NCBI RefSeq assembly: GCF_900497805.2
Contig: NW_020954590.1
Coordinates: forward strand, 95,678,599-95,742,598
Direction: 5' to 3'
DNA length: 64,000 nt
Source: Vombatus ursinus
Taxonomy: Eukaryota; Chordata; Mammalia; Diprotodontia; Vombatidae
Shown here: piece by piece, positions 10,911-22,135 of the stretch
Layout of the letters: each line of letters begins with the position of its first letter
Numbering within the stretch: the first letter of the stretch is position 1
Made by a program: the position numbers and the translations under genes
The notes under the pieces: model-generated
Databases searched by the model: none
What the model was told of the DNA's origin: nothing
The model's input: the letters and a program-made list of their open reading frames with translations, nothing else

Positions 10911-11839
10911 CTACAAGTCTTTGCCAAAAGTAGAAATATAAGTTCCATTATTGATGATGCAATTTTCTTTTCCATGGGTCTCTTTGCTATCCTTTATTTT
11001 TGTCATCAAAGTTGTCCCAAACTGCTGGTTAGAAAACCCACTTCCTTCAATGTCCTTATGCACTAATGTTCCAGAATACATCAAGTTAATGATTTCTAGG
11101 TGTATTTCCTGGCCACTCTAGCTCCAGGTTCCCACTAATGGGCAGTGTTGCTGGGCAGAGAGCCATAGAGACAGGCAAAGGACTGTTGCCAGACACCCTT
11201 ATATATGAGATTCTCCTTACTCTCTTTTTCATGATTTTATCTGTGTCAGGCGGCATAAGGGTTTAGTATTTGAATATGGAACAAAGAACGAGTCACAAGT
11301 GATGCCCCAAGCATTCAGTCACAGCATCTATCAAAATTTTCTTTCAACCAGCCCAAGACAAAACTTGGAAGTAGCTAGAGTTTGTTTTAGTGGGGTCTCC
11401 AAACTTGTTCCTACCATCCTTTACCTTCCTGGACTTCTCTTTTAGGCGGCCATCCCTTCCCAAAATCCAAAGCCTTCTTGCCCTTCCTCTAGCTGGCCAG
11501 GAAACCCCAAGCTCTGAGCCTTTTTAGACCCTTTCCCTCCAGGAGGACTTCAGTGAATCTCAGAACTCTGCTTTTCAAAGGCTCAGCTATTCAATCTAAT
11601 AAATATTCCATGATAATGCATCAATAATTACTAATGTATTATTCTTCTGAGGCAGATAATTGCGTTTTTGAAAGACTCCTCTGGAGATAATGTCCTGATT
11701 ACTTAAAGCAGAGACTCTAATGGCAAGGATTTTAAGCATTTTAGAAGGTCAGTGGAGAGGATTTTTTTTTTCTATGTGAGGTGGGGAAGGAGAAAGGGCA
11801 TTTGGAGCCCCTTCAAATCATACCCTACAGATCTTAGAA
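10911..11839. other. Unassigned, no recognised feature
   Basis: No repeat family or coding signal I can name. AT-rich near 11,590-11,660. Confidence 0.45.
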
Positions 11840-12500
11840 TTTTCCAGTCAAAACTCTGTCTAACCTGTATTATTGGTACCTGAGCAACAGCCACTCTAAG
11901 GTGGAGGCTTGGGTCCAAAAGGAGCCTACGTCATCATTCCCAGGCCATCTGCCATTCACACAGGCACACACACACAGGCAGAGCTGAGACTCAGGAACCT
12001 TTGTGAAAACTTGAAGGGCTTCCCACCCAGCTCTTCCTGAGCCAGCTCCCCTGATGTCTCCGAGAGGAACACAGTCAGAGTCATCTCAATGACATAAGGG
12101 AAACTCCTATTTCCAGCAGTTTCTCATTCAGCTGCAAAAATGTACAACAGTAGGCCGAGCCTGGCCTTTCAAAGTCTCTGCAGGAAGCAAAGTTGTTTTT
12201 TAAACACCACATCTGAGAACATCTTTTGAGCAGGACTGTATCAGAGAGCGGCTGGAGCTCAGCTGGGGTCCTGGCCCTTCCCTTCCTTCACCCTGACGGC
12301 CACAATGTCTCAGGGCAGCTCTGCAACTGCATGGGGGAGGGGAGAGGGAAACTATCAGGGAGGCCTCGTATTGCTCCAGATTTCCCCTTGGCCAGAGAGG
12401 ATCGAAGGTTTTTTCCCCTCCCCACATCCTCCCCCAATTCACAAAGGCAGTACATGATCACTCCAGTTAGTCTCTTTTTTTTTCTTCCAGTTAGTCTCTT
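11840..12500. other. Repeat-free, moderately GC-rich block (candidate regulatory element)
   Basis: About 650 bp without any recognised repeat except a short (ca)n near 11,970. Contains a CRE-like ctacgtcatcat at 11,927-11,938 and several ctgag/cagctg motifs. Open frames on both strands (101 and 80 codons) overlap and lack motifs. A regulatory role is inferred only from lack of repeats. Confidence 0.35.
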
Positions 12501-12864
12501 AAAGGAGGGATCCTTTAAATTAGAGACCTAAACCAGGGCATTCACCTATCCACAATGGTCATTTTATTACATTGTCAATATTACAAGGAGTACATCCCAA
12601 AGAAAACCCTTTTGTCCTCTGAAAATGTAGCTGCTATCACAAATCAATCTAATCAACCTGTCTCACAATTACATTCACACCCTAATGCCCATAAGAGTAC
12701 GAAAATAGAGTCCTGTACTAAGAACATTAGAAAGTTGACCAGGTCTGAACTGGTTCAAAGATGGTCCTTTCTGGAGACAGGATACAGAATTGGATTATCT
12801 CCTGAATGTTCCATTCTAGTCTTATGAATTCTACTTTTTAGTAATAAAATTTTATTTTTAGTAT
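12501..12864. other. Unassigned
   Basis: A duplicated ccagttagtctctt occurs at 12,463-12,476 and 12,488-12,501. Nothing else is recognised. The 90-codon open frame from 12,555 has no motif. Confidence 0.4.
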
Positions 12865-13370
12865 CTACAGAACCTCTCCATTGTCCATAGAATAAAATGC
12901 AAACTCTTTAGTATGGCATTCAATGTCAGTCATGGCAGATCTCTATGATTTGCCTTTACAGATTTGTTTCCTTGTATTTTCCTTTGTGAATTTTATGTTC
13001 CAGAGAAACTGTACCAATCACCCTTCCCCAATGTCATCCTTTATTCTGCTGCCTTTAAGGCTTTGTACACATCATCCCACAAAAATGGAATGGACTTATT
13101 GATATCTTTCTCTTCATTCAAGGCCAGCTTTAGGCCCTCCCTGATTTTCCCTGGTAGAGGTGATCCCTGCCTCCTAGAGCATCAGGCCCCTCTCTTGGGC
13201 TTCTGCTATGTTTTTAATTATTTCTATCTTGTACCCCAGTTATTTTTGTATATGTTTCATCCCTCCATTAGATTATAAGCTCCTTAAAGGCAATGGCTAT
13301 GTTATTTTTCATTTTTGGCTCTCCAGTACCTAATACAATATTTTGTACATCAAATATATTTAATAATTTT
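12865..13370 (+). mobile_element. L2 ORF2 end and 3' terminus
   Basis: agaataaaatgcaaactcttt, ggcattcaatgtcagtcatgg, ttcaaggccagctttaggcc, ttagattataagctccttaa and cctaatacaatattttgtac follow L2 order through to its end. The 104-codon open frame is LINE remnant. Confidence 0.82.
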
Positions 13371-13449
13371 TTAAAATTGCATAATAGTGACTATAATTTA
13401 GGACTAATTTTCCCTATTAATAATGATCACTATTTTATGCCATTTGTCA

Positions 13450-13645
13450 CAGGATTACAGATTTAAAGCTGGAAGAGTCCTCAGAAGTCATCTAACCCAA
13501 TTCTTTTATCTTTACAGATGAGGAAATTGAAGCCCTGAGAAGCTAATTGATTTGCCCAAGGTCAAATAGGTGGTAAAAGAACTGAGTTTGAACCTCCATT
13601 TTCTAACTATAATCTAGCACACTTTCCACTGTAGTCCCCTCTCAA
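13450..13645 (-). mobile_element. Mar1-type CORE-SINE, antisense
   Basis: aggattacagatttaaagct, tctttacagatgaggaaattg, gatttgcccaaggtcaaata and ttccactgtagtcccct give a nearly complete antisense copy. Confidence 0.8.
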
Positions 13646-13654
13646 CACATTCAA

Positions 13655-14190
13655 CTCTGCAAGCATTTATCAAGCATCTGCTGTGTTCAGGGAATTATAT
13701 CAGGCACTAGAGGTACAAAGAGAAAGATGAGAAACAGTCCCTGCAATCAAGAAGTAGATACTGGGAAATACAGTATACTATGAACATATGTAGGTAAATA
13801 CAGGATAAGTGGAAGAATATAAAAGCACTTAAAAATAGGGGGAACAGGTAACACTTCTGTGGTTTTTAGTAACACCTGAGCTGAGCCTTGAAAGAAGCTA
13901 AGGATTCTAGGTAGCTAAGGATTCTATTAGCCATTAGTCTAGGTAGCAGTATATTAGAAATGGGATACTATGCTGAAGGAATAGAAAGTAGATCGGTTTA
14001 GATGGAATGTAGAAGACAAGAAGGGGAGAAATACGAAATAAATCTGAAAACGTAGGCTGGAGCCAGATTATAAAGGGCTTTAAATCCCAAGATGAGCAGT
14101 TTGTATTGTATTCTAGAGTAAATACAGAACCATGGAAGCTTCTTGAGCACAGGAGTGATGTAGTCAGACCTAAGCTTTTAGATATAGCTG
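13655..14190 (-). mobile_element. L2, antisense
   Basis: Begins with the reversed L2 terminus (gcatttatcaagcatctgct, ggcactagaggtacaaagag) and continues into reversed ORF2 (gagctgagccttgaaagaag, ccagattataaagggcttta). Internally rearranged: ctaaggattcta occurs twice at about 13,900-13,925. Confidence 0.75.
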
Positions 14191-14504
14191 AAAAGGTAGG
14201 GTTGCACTACACTGTGGAGCTTTGAATGCAAGGCAAAGGACCTTGGACCCTGACTTGTATTTAACAAAATAAATATCTCTCTACCCTAGTTGGACTTAGT
14301 TCTTTTCTTTTTCAAAGTTATACAAAAATAAGATTCCAAAGCTAGAAGCCTCATGAATGTCTACTAGCAGGTTTATGGTTTTGTTTAATTTATTTATCAT
14401 AAATCAGAGGTAACTTCACTAATTACTTATAATGATCTTTCAAAGTACTTTGATATTTGAACTACAGTTGGCCGTGTGTTCTAATGAAAGAAATAGATTT
14501 TAAA
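14191..14504. other. Unassigned, AT-rich
   Basis: No repeat or gene signal recognised. Confidence 0.4.
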
Positions 14505-14675
14505 TTTCTGACTTGGGTAGCAATACTCATTCTTTCACTTATTTGGACAAGTCATTTAAAGCATCTATGCTTCAGATTTCCTTATCTGTAAGATTGGGGA
14601 TAACTATCCTCACACTTCCTACCTCAAAGAGTTATCATTAACTTTAAAAGGCTGTGTAAGCTATTCTCATTTATC
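14505..14675 (+). mobile_element. MIR-type CORE-SINE, decayed
   Basis: ggacaagtcatttaaagcatc, cagatttccttatctgtaag, gggataactatcctcac, ctcaaagagttatcattaac follow the MIR order. Confidence 0.65.
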
Positions 14676-15059
14676 TCACTGGGATGACATCCTTGGGACC
14701 ACTGGTTAGGGGATTTATTTGCAAACAGGCCTACTGACATATCTGGGTTCAGTCACTAAAATATATATTATATTACTATATTTTCTCCATAATTTCCAAC
14801 TTTTTAAAATGTTACTGTAGTACTTCACCTTTGTCACATGTGGGGTCAGTTCAAGGTACTTTGTGGGTCCACATCTATTCAAAATGATGGTTCCTGAGTC
14901 CCCACTCATGGGCTTAGTTTTTTTCTAGTCAGCCAGATGATACAACTAGTTCAGACATCTCCTAAGACATCTCCTCATTTTCCACCACAGCTGCCCTTAT
15001 TTTGGACTTCTTTTGACTTCTCCAGTTACACTCATTTTGGATTTCTTTGACTTCTCCAC
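14676..15059. other. Unassigned
   Basis: A local near-repeat of ttttggacttcttttgacttctcc / ttttggatttctttgacttctcc is visible at about 15,000-15,058. No family recognised. Confidence 0.4.
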
Positions 15060-15142
15060 CATCCTCTTTCCTCCCCTCCTGCCATGGCACAGTGCCAGGC
15101 ATATACTAGATTCTTAATAAATGTTTATTGACTATTGATTCA
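15060..15142 (+). mobile_element. L2 3' terminus fragment
   Basis: gccatggcacagtgccaggcatat then ttcttaataaatgtttattgac is the last part of L2. Confidence 0.75.
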
Positions 15143-15294
15143 AGGCAAAGGCATTTAATGAAATAGCATAGTAAGAAAATTTGCATCACGACATTCCCCT
15201 CATAAACATAGATACCACTCTACCACAAATATACACCCTATTAAATGGGTGAGTAAGCATGTATAGGACTCATACCTGAGAGGCCTACACATAA

Positions 15295-15975
15295 ACAATC
15301 AACAAACAACCAATAAACATTTGTTAAGCTTCTACCCTGTGCCAGGTACTAAGTTAAGCAATGGGGATACAAAAAGATGTAAAAGATAGTCCTTGCCTTC
15401 AAGGAAACTTACAACCTAATGGGGAAGACAACATGCAAACAAATATACACAAAGCAAGCTATATATAGGATAAATAGGAAATAATGAACAATGGAAAGAC
15501 ACCAGAATTAAGAAGGGCTGAGAATGGTCTCTAGTAAAGGATGGGATTTTCGTTGGGACTTACAGGAAACCCAGGAGGTTAGTAGTCAGAGGATAGGAGG
15601 GAAAGCTTTCACGCAGGACAGCCACATATTCTCACATATTTGAGAATATGCTCAAAGCCAAGAGATGGTATGTTTTGCTCATGGAACAACCAGGAGGCTA
15701 GTGTTATTGGATTTCCTTGGATCTAAGAGTATGTATTAGGGAATAAGGTGTAAGACTAGAAAGATATAGGAAAGGGCTAGGTTATTAAGGATTTTGAATG
15801 CCAAACTGAGCATTTTGTACTTATTTGATCTTAGAGGCAATAGAAGCCACTGGAGTTTATTGAGTAGGAGGATGATATGATTGCACCTGTATTTTAGGAA
15901 AATCATTTTCGTGGCTGAATGGAGGATGGATTGAAGAGGGGAAAGACTTGAGGTAGACAGCTCTACCATGTAGGG
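15295..15975 (-). mobile_element. L2, antisense, about 680 bp
   Basis: Reversed 3' terminus (aaacatttgttaagcttcta, tgtgccaggtactaagttaa), then reversed ORF2 with aagggctaggttattaagga, ccactggagtttattgagta and ggctgaatggaggatggatt. The collinear sense text is at 57.25-57.8 kb. One of the better-kept L2 tails here. Confidence 0.85.
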
Positions 15976-16427
15976 AATTTGTGTAGAGGAACAAGTCCAA
16001 TGTTGCAGAACCCCTGATGTTATCTGTTGATATCATTGAACTACTCTCCCAAGGTATGGTCTTTGTTAGGCATCCTCTCTTTAGGGTGAGTTACTTTCTT
16101 GACTTCTTTGGGTGCAGCATCTCTCTTCCACTTGCCTCTATCAGTCTCAACATGTAGTCTCGACTGGCATATTGTTCTGCTGGTCTCTGTGTTCTCAGCT
16201 AGCTCTCTTCTGGGTTATCCCTTTTGGGCCAGCTAAGCCATCTCATATTCAGTCTGCCAGGGTACAGTGGATAAAAGTTCACCTTGAAAAGGACTGGGTG
16301 ACAGCCATTCTTGGGCACTATATCTAGTTAACCAAAACCAGGCAGTGTGCCTTCAGACTAAGGTTAGGTCTTTCCTTTTCTACTCCTAAGTGTGGATCAG
16401 AGATCAAAGTCTTCTGTTACAAATAAC
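15976..16427. other. Unassigned
   Basis: No repeat recognised. The 71-codon frame at 16,112-16,327 has no motif. Confidence 0.4.
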
Positions 16428-16535
16428 TAGTAATAGTTAACATTCATATAGTACTTTACAATTTGCAAAATGCTTTACATATGTAATCTTCACAACAACC
16501 CGTGAGGTAGGTGCTATCTAGTTTACATCATCCAG
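16428..16535 (-). mobile_element. MIR/Ther tail, antisense
   Basis: tagtaatagttaacattcat, tttgcaaaatgctttacata, cacaacaacccgtgaggtag. Confidence 0.75.
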
Positions 16536-17104
16536 AGATTTTCTCTGGTTTAGCTGAAAATAAATTTAAGCAAGAACAAAAGGTAGGAAGTCAATTCTCT
16601 ACCTAAATTTAATTAATTTAGCCTAAATTCCTGTCTTTATTTTGCTTATCTGTTAACAATAAAGCCTGCATATACTGGTGCTGTATTTTGGTCAGTGAAA
16701 ACCTCAGTTTCCCTACATTACCATAAAAATACTTTCTCCAAATGGGGATGTTTCCACATATGAACTATAACATATTTATGACACAGCTGGACTAAGCCTT
16801 GATAAAATAATGGTGTCTAAGGTATGTAAGAATGTGTTATGAAAGACAGTGGGATAAAAATTGGTAGGAGAATTTCTTTCTGCTTTTTCCCTCCTTTACC
16901 CAATATTGAGCAAGTTATTTCTGTAAAATGGTAAGAATAGTAGATATCTTCCCTACCCACGCCTCACATATTCAAGTACTTTGTAAGCTGTAAAATATTA
17001 TCTTTCTTTTGTGGTGACCTCTGTGGTAAGGTGGAAAGAATTCTGCACATTCCTAGTTGTTGGGGAGTCTTTCTTTCCACAGAGTCAAAATCTGCCTTTC
17101 TACA
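16536..17104. other. Unassigned, AT-rich
   Basis: Nothing recognised apart from a tiny MIR-like scrap near 16,920-17,000. Confidence 0.4.
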
Positions 17105-17228
17105 AGTTCCATTCACCTCGTTAGAATCAGAGAATTTGGGTTCAAATCCTCATCCTTTTACTTACTACCTATGTGACCTTTGAGAAGTCAACTTTCTTCC
17201 CTTGGGCCTTAGTTTTTTTTCTCTGTTA
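17105..17228 (+). mobile_element. Mar1-type CORE-SINE, 5' part
   Basis: gaatttgggttcaaatcctc, cttactacctatgtgacctt, cttgggccttagtttttttt. The tail may reappear after the hAT fragment at about 17,410-17,470 (gaggatctctaaggtac). Confidence 0.65.
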
Positions 17229-17229
17229 G

Positions 17230-17405
17230 ATTAAACAAGGATTCTTAACCTGAGGTCTGTGAACTTAAACAAAAATTTTGATAACTGTATTTCAATATAA
17301 TTGGTTTCCTTTTAGCATTGGTATTTTATTTTATGAATTTAAAACTTTCTGAGAAAGTGAATACCAGATTGCTAAGTTCCTGACACAAAAAGGTATTCAA
17401 TGACC
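17230..17405. mobile_element. Old therian hAT-type MITE
   Basis: Starts aaggattcttaacctgaggtc and later shows ataactgtatttcaatataa, tttattttatgaatttaaaa, ttctgagaaag and a decayed mirror end at gctaagttcctgacac. The ends are imperfect inverted repeats of the ggttcttaacct type. It seems to sit inside a Mar1. Confidence 0.55.
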
Positions 17406-17554
17406 CTTGGATTGGAGGATCTCTAAGGTACTAATGAGCCCATTCCACTCTGAATCCTCAGATTCTAAGACCTAAGTCTCACTACTGGTTCTGCCAATTA
17501 TTAGTTGCGTGACCTTGGACAAATCACTTTGGACCTTTCAGCCACAAAGAAAGG

Positions 17555-17747
17555 CAGGACCTAGTGGGAGGCCACATGTGACCCTCTAGGTCCTCAAGAG
17601 TGGCCCTTTGACCGAATTCAAACTTCACAGAACCAATCCCCTTAATAAAAAATTTGTTCTGTAAAACTTGGACTTAGTCAAAAGGCCAAACCCAAGGACC
17701 TAGAAGGCCACGTGTGGCCTATAGGCCACAAGTTTCCCCCACCCCTC
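17555..17747. mobile_element. Foldback hAT-type MITE, copy 1
   Basis: Left arm aggccacatgtgaccctcta and right arm ccacgtgtggcctat are inverted copies, with aatttgttctgtaaaacttgg in the middle, and the end reads ttcccccacccct. Same family as 51.3, 52.8, 54.0 and 61.4 kb. The left terminus is decayed. Confidence 0.75.
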
Positions 17748-18184
17748 ATAGAGACCGTTGATGGGAGGCATTCTGAGAAGGAATCGCATAAGCAGCTGGG
17801 GGATGATGAAAGGTCTGCAGAATATGAGATTTGAACTGGGTGTAGTAGGAAGCTAGGCAAATAGGAAAGTTCATAAGATGGATGGGGGAAGGGGGAAAGA
17901 TAATGAGTTCAGTTTAGGACTTGTAGAATTTGAGATTCCCAGAATCCCAAAACCTCAAAGTTGCTCTATCCCACCAAGAATCCCCAGGAAAACATGCAGG
18001 ACAAATATTTACCCAGCCTCCCCAGAAGACCTTTAGGGAAGAGGCACCCCCTATATCCATTAGGTGCCTCCAATGAGAAAATGTTTCTAAAGTGCTTTGA
18101 AAAGTGCTATGGAAATTCGAACTAATTTACTTTTGAGGGAAAAGATGGGAATTAGGCAAAAGCAGTTGCCCCTTCCAGCCTCTG
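17748..18184. other. Unassigned
   Basis: No clear repeat. A short MIR-tail scrap (taaagtgctttgaaaagtgc) lies at 18,089-18,108. Confidence 0.4.
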
Positions 18185-18204
18185 ATTTCCTCTATTCCTT
18201 GCTC

Positions 18205-18325
18205 ATTTAAAAACAAAACAAACAAACAAACAAAAACCCACAACCAAACCAAACCAAAAAACTAGGGCCATGGTTTCCCTGAACATCCAAAAATAAATAA
18301 ATAAATAGATAAATAAATAAACAAA
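18205..18325. repeat. A-rich simple repeats (AAAC and AAAT units)
   Basis: Two tracts: aaacaaacaaacaaac near 18,210-18,240 and aaataaataaataaatagat near 18,290-18,322. They lie just before the CpG island. Confidence 0.85.
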
Positions 18326-18384
18326 GGTTTCCCTCCCTTCCTCCAAGTCAGTGTCTATCTCATAAGGCTTACTGGCAAATCCAC

Positions 18385-19310
18385 CTTCACGACGTCATTT
18401 GGGCAAGAAGTTATAGGAAACCAGGCTGAGCGCCACCTCCGCCGGGAAGCCCGGACTTCCTGGGAAGCCAGGCGTCCACTCGGCCAGCCCAGGGCGTCGG
18501 GGGCGGGAGTCGGGGAGACTCCTGGGCAGCCCTGAGGAGGAGGCGGGGCCCGGAATGGACGGACGTCGGGGCCGAGCCCTTTCCTCCCCACCCTGCCCAC
18601 CCGCGAGCCGGAGAACACTCCCTTCTTTATCTCCCACTCCTGCGGGCCAGGGAGTTTCTCCTTTTGAAGGAAGAACAACCGTGGGGCCGAAAACACTTCG
18701 TGGGGGATTTCCTCGGGCATTCCCGAAAGTGAGGCGGCTTTACCGCCCCGCTGCCTCCGTCCCCCGGAAAGAGAGGCGCAGCCGCCCCCGGCTCCCCGGC
18801 TCCCGGGGCCCCCGCGCCTCTGCCCTCTGCCCCTCGCCGCGGCTGCTCTGTGCGCCCAGCCTTTCATTCATTGTCCGTCGGGTTGACTTTGGCTCGAAAA
18901 CGCAGGAAACTATTCGCCGGCTTCCCTGGCACAGAGTCGCGGCTCTAGCTCGCTCCAGCCCGGGGGGCTTTCAGACGGATTTCTAAAGCGAAGCCCTTCT
19001 CCCCGAGAGAAAGGCATTTCTGTTTCACCTCCACATTACTGGCCCAGACATTCCGTGGCCCCCTTTCAAACAAAGCCTCGGGTCATCAGGCATGGCTCTC
19101 GGGCAGCCAGGGCTCTTTGGAAACCAGGCCGGCCCTGGGCGCTGGGCTTCTTTGCCAACCGCCTCAGGCATTAATCAGGAGCCTGGGGAAATCATTCGGA
19201 GGGCATTCACAGGGTCTCTCCCGCCCCAACGGGACCGGGGTCAGGACGGAAAGCCCAAAGCCCTGAGGGGGGTGTGGAGGAGGACAACAGCTGTAAAAAG
19301 AAGCAAGTGC
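18385..19310. promoter_or_regulatory. CpG island, candidate promoter
   Basis: The only stretch of the window dense in CG dinucleotides; the flanks have almost none. Visible motifs are GC boxes gggcggg (18,501) and aggcggggcc (18,541), a CRE-like acgacgtcat (18,389-18,398) and a second acgtc at 18,563. No TATA box is evident. Open frames on both strands (170 and 143 codons) are of the sort GC-rich DNA gives and show no domain. A donor-like aaa|gtgagg on + is near 18,729 and ca|gtaagc on minus near 18,370. Direction of transcription, if any, is unknown. It could serve a gene or lncRNA whose other exons I cannot see. Confidence 0.7.
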
Positions 19311-19313
19311 GCG

Positions 19314-19361
<48 letters not shown>
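19314..19361. repeat. (CA)n microsatellite
   Basis: About 23 uninterrupted ac units at the edge of the CpG island. It yields TH/VC runs in open frames that are not coding. Confidence 0.95.
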
Positions 19362-19362
<1 letters not shown>

Positions 19363-19366
19363 AAAG

Positions 19367-19490
19367 GCCTAGAGATGGAAAGGACTTCAGAGGCCAGCTA
19401 GTCTGACTTCCTCATTTTACAAATTAGGAAATCGAGGCCCACATAAATTAAGCAACTCGTCCAGGGACTCACAAGTAGTAAGCACCTTAG
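19367..19490 (-). mobile_element. Mar1-type CORE-SINE fragment, antisense
   Basis: agagatggaaaggacttcag, cctcattttacaaattagga, taagcaactcgtccagggac. Confidence 0.7.
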
Positions 19491-19711
19491 TAATAAATCA
19501 CCTTAGGAACATTTTGTCATTGGAGTCTCACAAGATCCCTGTGAGATAGGTACCAAATGAATACAGGGGATACTTCTTCCCTGGGAAGCTTGTGGAGGAG
19601 GCTGGATGAATATTTTTGTCTTGTATGTTTTCCAGGGGATTCTTGGTGGGACTAGAGGACCTCTAAAGTTCTGGGATTCTGGGAATCTCAAAAGAGGCAA
19701 TAAGCATCAGA

Positions 19712-20035
19712 GATCAAGATTGGAAAGCAGGTCCTTTAACTCAGTCTGGAGGTACCCCAGAAACCATCCTGTTCAAAGAATACCTACCTCAACAAGAACA
19801 CCTTCTAGAACAAATCTGTCAAGTGGCCAACCAGCCTTGGCTTGAAAATCTCCACTGAAGCCATCAATTCCACTTTTGGAGAGCTCTCTTAGGAAATTTT
19901 TCCTTAGAGTAAATCTTAATTTTCTTCTTTATGACTTCCACCTCTTGTTCCTAGTTCTGTCTTTTAACACCAGCCAGCTAAATCTAAAGTCTCTTCTACT
20001 TGACAGACTTTCAAATATTTGAGCTGATATATGGC
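19712..20035 (-). mobile_element. L3/CR1 3' end, antisense
   Basis: cagccttggcttgaaaatct, ccacttttggagagctctct, ttttccttagagtaaatctt, cacctcttgttcctagttctg and gactttcaaatatttgag follow the antisense CR1/L3 3' UTR order. Part is also seen at 45.08-45.15 kb. Confidence 0.75.
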
Positions 20036-20044
20036 TAGTATTTA

Positions 20045-20340
20045 CAGAAGCACCATAGCCTAGAACAGTAGAAAGAGAACTGGAGTCAGAAGACAGGGGT
20101 TCAAATCCCACTTCTGTCATTTACTACCTCTGTGACCCTGGGCAAGTCACTTACCCCTTCTTAGCCTCAGTTTCCTTAACTGTAAAATGGGGATAATATG
20201 CCTACCTCACATAATATACCTACCTATCTCAAATGAGATATTTGTAAAAGCATTTGGCACAGTGCCTGGCACAGAGTAAGCAAAACATAAATGCCCCTTC
20301 CCACAGTCCCTAAGGTCCCTTCCAATTCTAAATCTATAAT
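20045..20340 (+). mobile_element. Mar1/MIR-type CORE-SINE, long form
   Basis: Full head (agaactggagtcagaagaca), cactgtgaccctgggcaagt-type box, cctcagtttccttaactgta, then both a MIR-type tail (catttggcacagtgcctggc) and a Mar1-type tail (aaggtcccttccaattctaa). Confidence 0.8.
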
Positions 20341-20775
20341 CCATTGAACTCCACAAAGTAAAGATTCGTTGTCCCCATTCTATAGATAAGGTCATCTAAT
20401 GAGCAAGTATCAGAGCCAGAACTTGACCTTAGGTATTCTGCCTTAAAGAGCCCAGAATCCTTGTGCCAACATTCAGCTATGCTCACTTATCAGATTATCA
20501 ATTTATCATGGTCCTCCACCTCTAGGGGAAGCATATTAGTAGGGGCTCAATAAATACGTTTGGAATTGAAAGAAACTACTGCTTCTCCTTGCTGACTGCT
20601 CCAGTAAATACAAAAAGTAAGGTTGAATAACTATAGAGAACAATTAAACAATTTTCCTGGGACCTCTGGGGTTCCCCCCCATCCTCTTTTAGAACAAAAA
20701 AGGTAAGATCCCATACAGTGTCCTGGCACCCTAGACTATGTGACCCTCCTTCACATTTTATACCAGCTTTACTTC
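20341..20775. other. Short MIR remnant, otherwise unassigned
   Basis: 20,360-20,470 resembles an antisense MIR body (tccccattctatagataagg, agagccagaacttgacctta). The rest is not recognised. Confidence 0.45.
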
Positions 20776-20779
20776 CATC

Positions 20780-21410
20780 CAAAAAACATTAAGTACCTCC
20801 TGTGTGTAGCACACTGTGGCAGACTCTCAAGGAAATACAAAGTTTAGATAAAGTGCCTGTTTCATGGCATTTACAGTAGGTGCATAAAAGATGCACTAGC
20901 AAAGTTTTAAATAGGGTCTGTATAAAGAGAAGACTTGAGATCAGGAAAAGCCTCATAGAGGAAGCCTTTGGAGTATTTGAGGAGGGTTTTAAAGGATGAG
21001 TAGTAATTCAGTGAGAAAGGATAGGCATTCAGACCTTTGTGGGCACTGAAATCAGAAAGGGGCAATGAATAGAGAAAAAAAAAGTGGTGGGAAAATTGGT
21101 AAAGGTCCTACTATATGCAAACCACTAAAGGTCTTACTATGTGCAAACCACTATAGAAAGTGCTGGAAGTATAAGGATGGAAAATGACACAGTCCCTGTC
21201 CCGAAAGAGCTCACAATCTGATAGGGAGAAAAATAGCATTTGCATGGGGGGAAATCACCAACTGATGGTACAAGACAGAATGTGATAAGGGCATAGGAGA
21301 GTTTCAGATAAAGAGTTCTAAGAAAAATTGAAGTTAAAACGACCACTTTTAGATGGCTGAGATCAAGGAAGGTTTCATTAGAAGAGGTGGCTCTTGGGTT
21401 GAACTTCAAA
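20780..21410 (-). mobile_element. L2-type fragments, antisense (two pieces)
   Basis: Two successive reversed L2 starts: attaagtacctcctgtgtgt (20,788) and ctatgtgcaaaccactatag (21,138), the latter followed by gagctcacaatctgatagg. Between them tcaggaaaagcctcatagag looks like reversed ORF2 end. Likely a broken copy and a second insertion. Confidence 0.6.
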
Positions 21411-21499
21411 GGACAAGAAAGATTTCAAAAGATAAGAGTTGAGGAGGGTCTGTATTCCAAGGCATGAGGTACAGCGAGTCTATATCACTGCATGGAGGT

Positions 21500-21895
21500 A
21501 GGAAAGGGCATTCTTCCCTGTGCTCCCAACTTCCTCTATCATTCCCTGGCTCTTCATCCTGAAGACTTACTTCAGCTCTAGGATTCCCACATTGAAAGAA
21601 TCCTCTGCCCCTTCGGCCTCTCCTCCTGATTAGACGACTCCTTCCAGGAGGAGGGAGCCCAGGCCAACCATGTTTCATTCCTCTCTGGCCTTCACTCCAG
21701 ACTTTCTCTACCATGCCCCCACCTTGATTGTTGCCCCCCTCCTCCACACCTCTTCCTTTTTTGTCTTGTCTTCCCCTATGAGAATGTAAGCTCCATGAGA
21801 ATAGGGACTGCCTGTCTTTCTGCTTGTATATGTATTCCAGCACAGTGCCTGACATACATAGTAAGCACTTAATAAATGCTTACTGGCTTGACTTG
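21500..21895 (+). mobile_element. L2 3' end
   Basis: gaatgtaagctccatgagaa, gcacagtgcctgacatacat and cacttaataaatgcttactgg mark the L2 terminus. The antisense 149-codon frame over it is a shadow of this repeat. Confidence 0.8.
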
Positions 21896-21974
21896 ACAGG
21901 TTGAGCTCAGGAAACAGCCATTAGTCTAAGTTGTTTGGAACCAAGAATGTGTGAAAGGGAGTAGAGCTCATAGG

Positions 21975-22135
21975 TCCATAGGATCATAGACACAGAATTG
22001 GAAGGGACCTTTGAGGACATCTAATCTAACCCACTCATTTTACAGACTAGGAAACTGAAGCATAGAGAGGTTAAAAGATTTGCCCAGGGTCACTCAACTA
22101 CCATGACCGAGCCTGGATTCAGACCCCATCAAACC
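21975..22135 (-). mobile_element. Mar1-type CORE-SINE, antisense
   Basis: cataggatcatagacacaga, attttacagactaggaaact, ttgcccagggtcactcaact. Confidence 0.8.

Noticed and set aside
18355-18867. 170-codon antisense open frame in the CpG island
   Set aside because: GC-rich DNA gives long frames by chance. A 143-codon frame runs on the opposite strand over the same bases, the residues are mainly A/G/R/P, and there is no domain. I keep the island as a possible promoter and do not call a protein.
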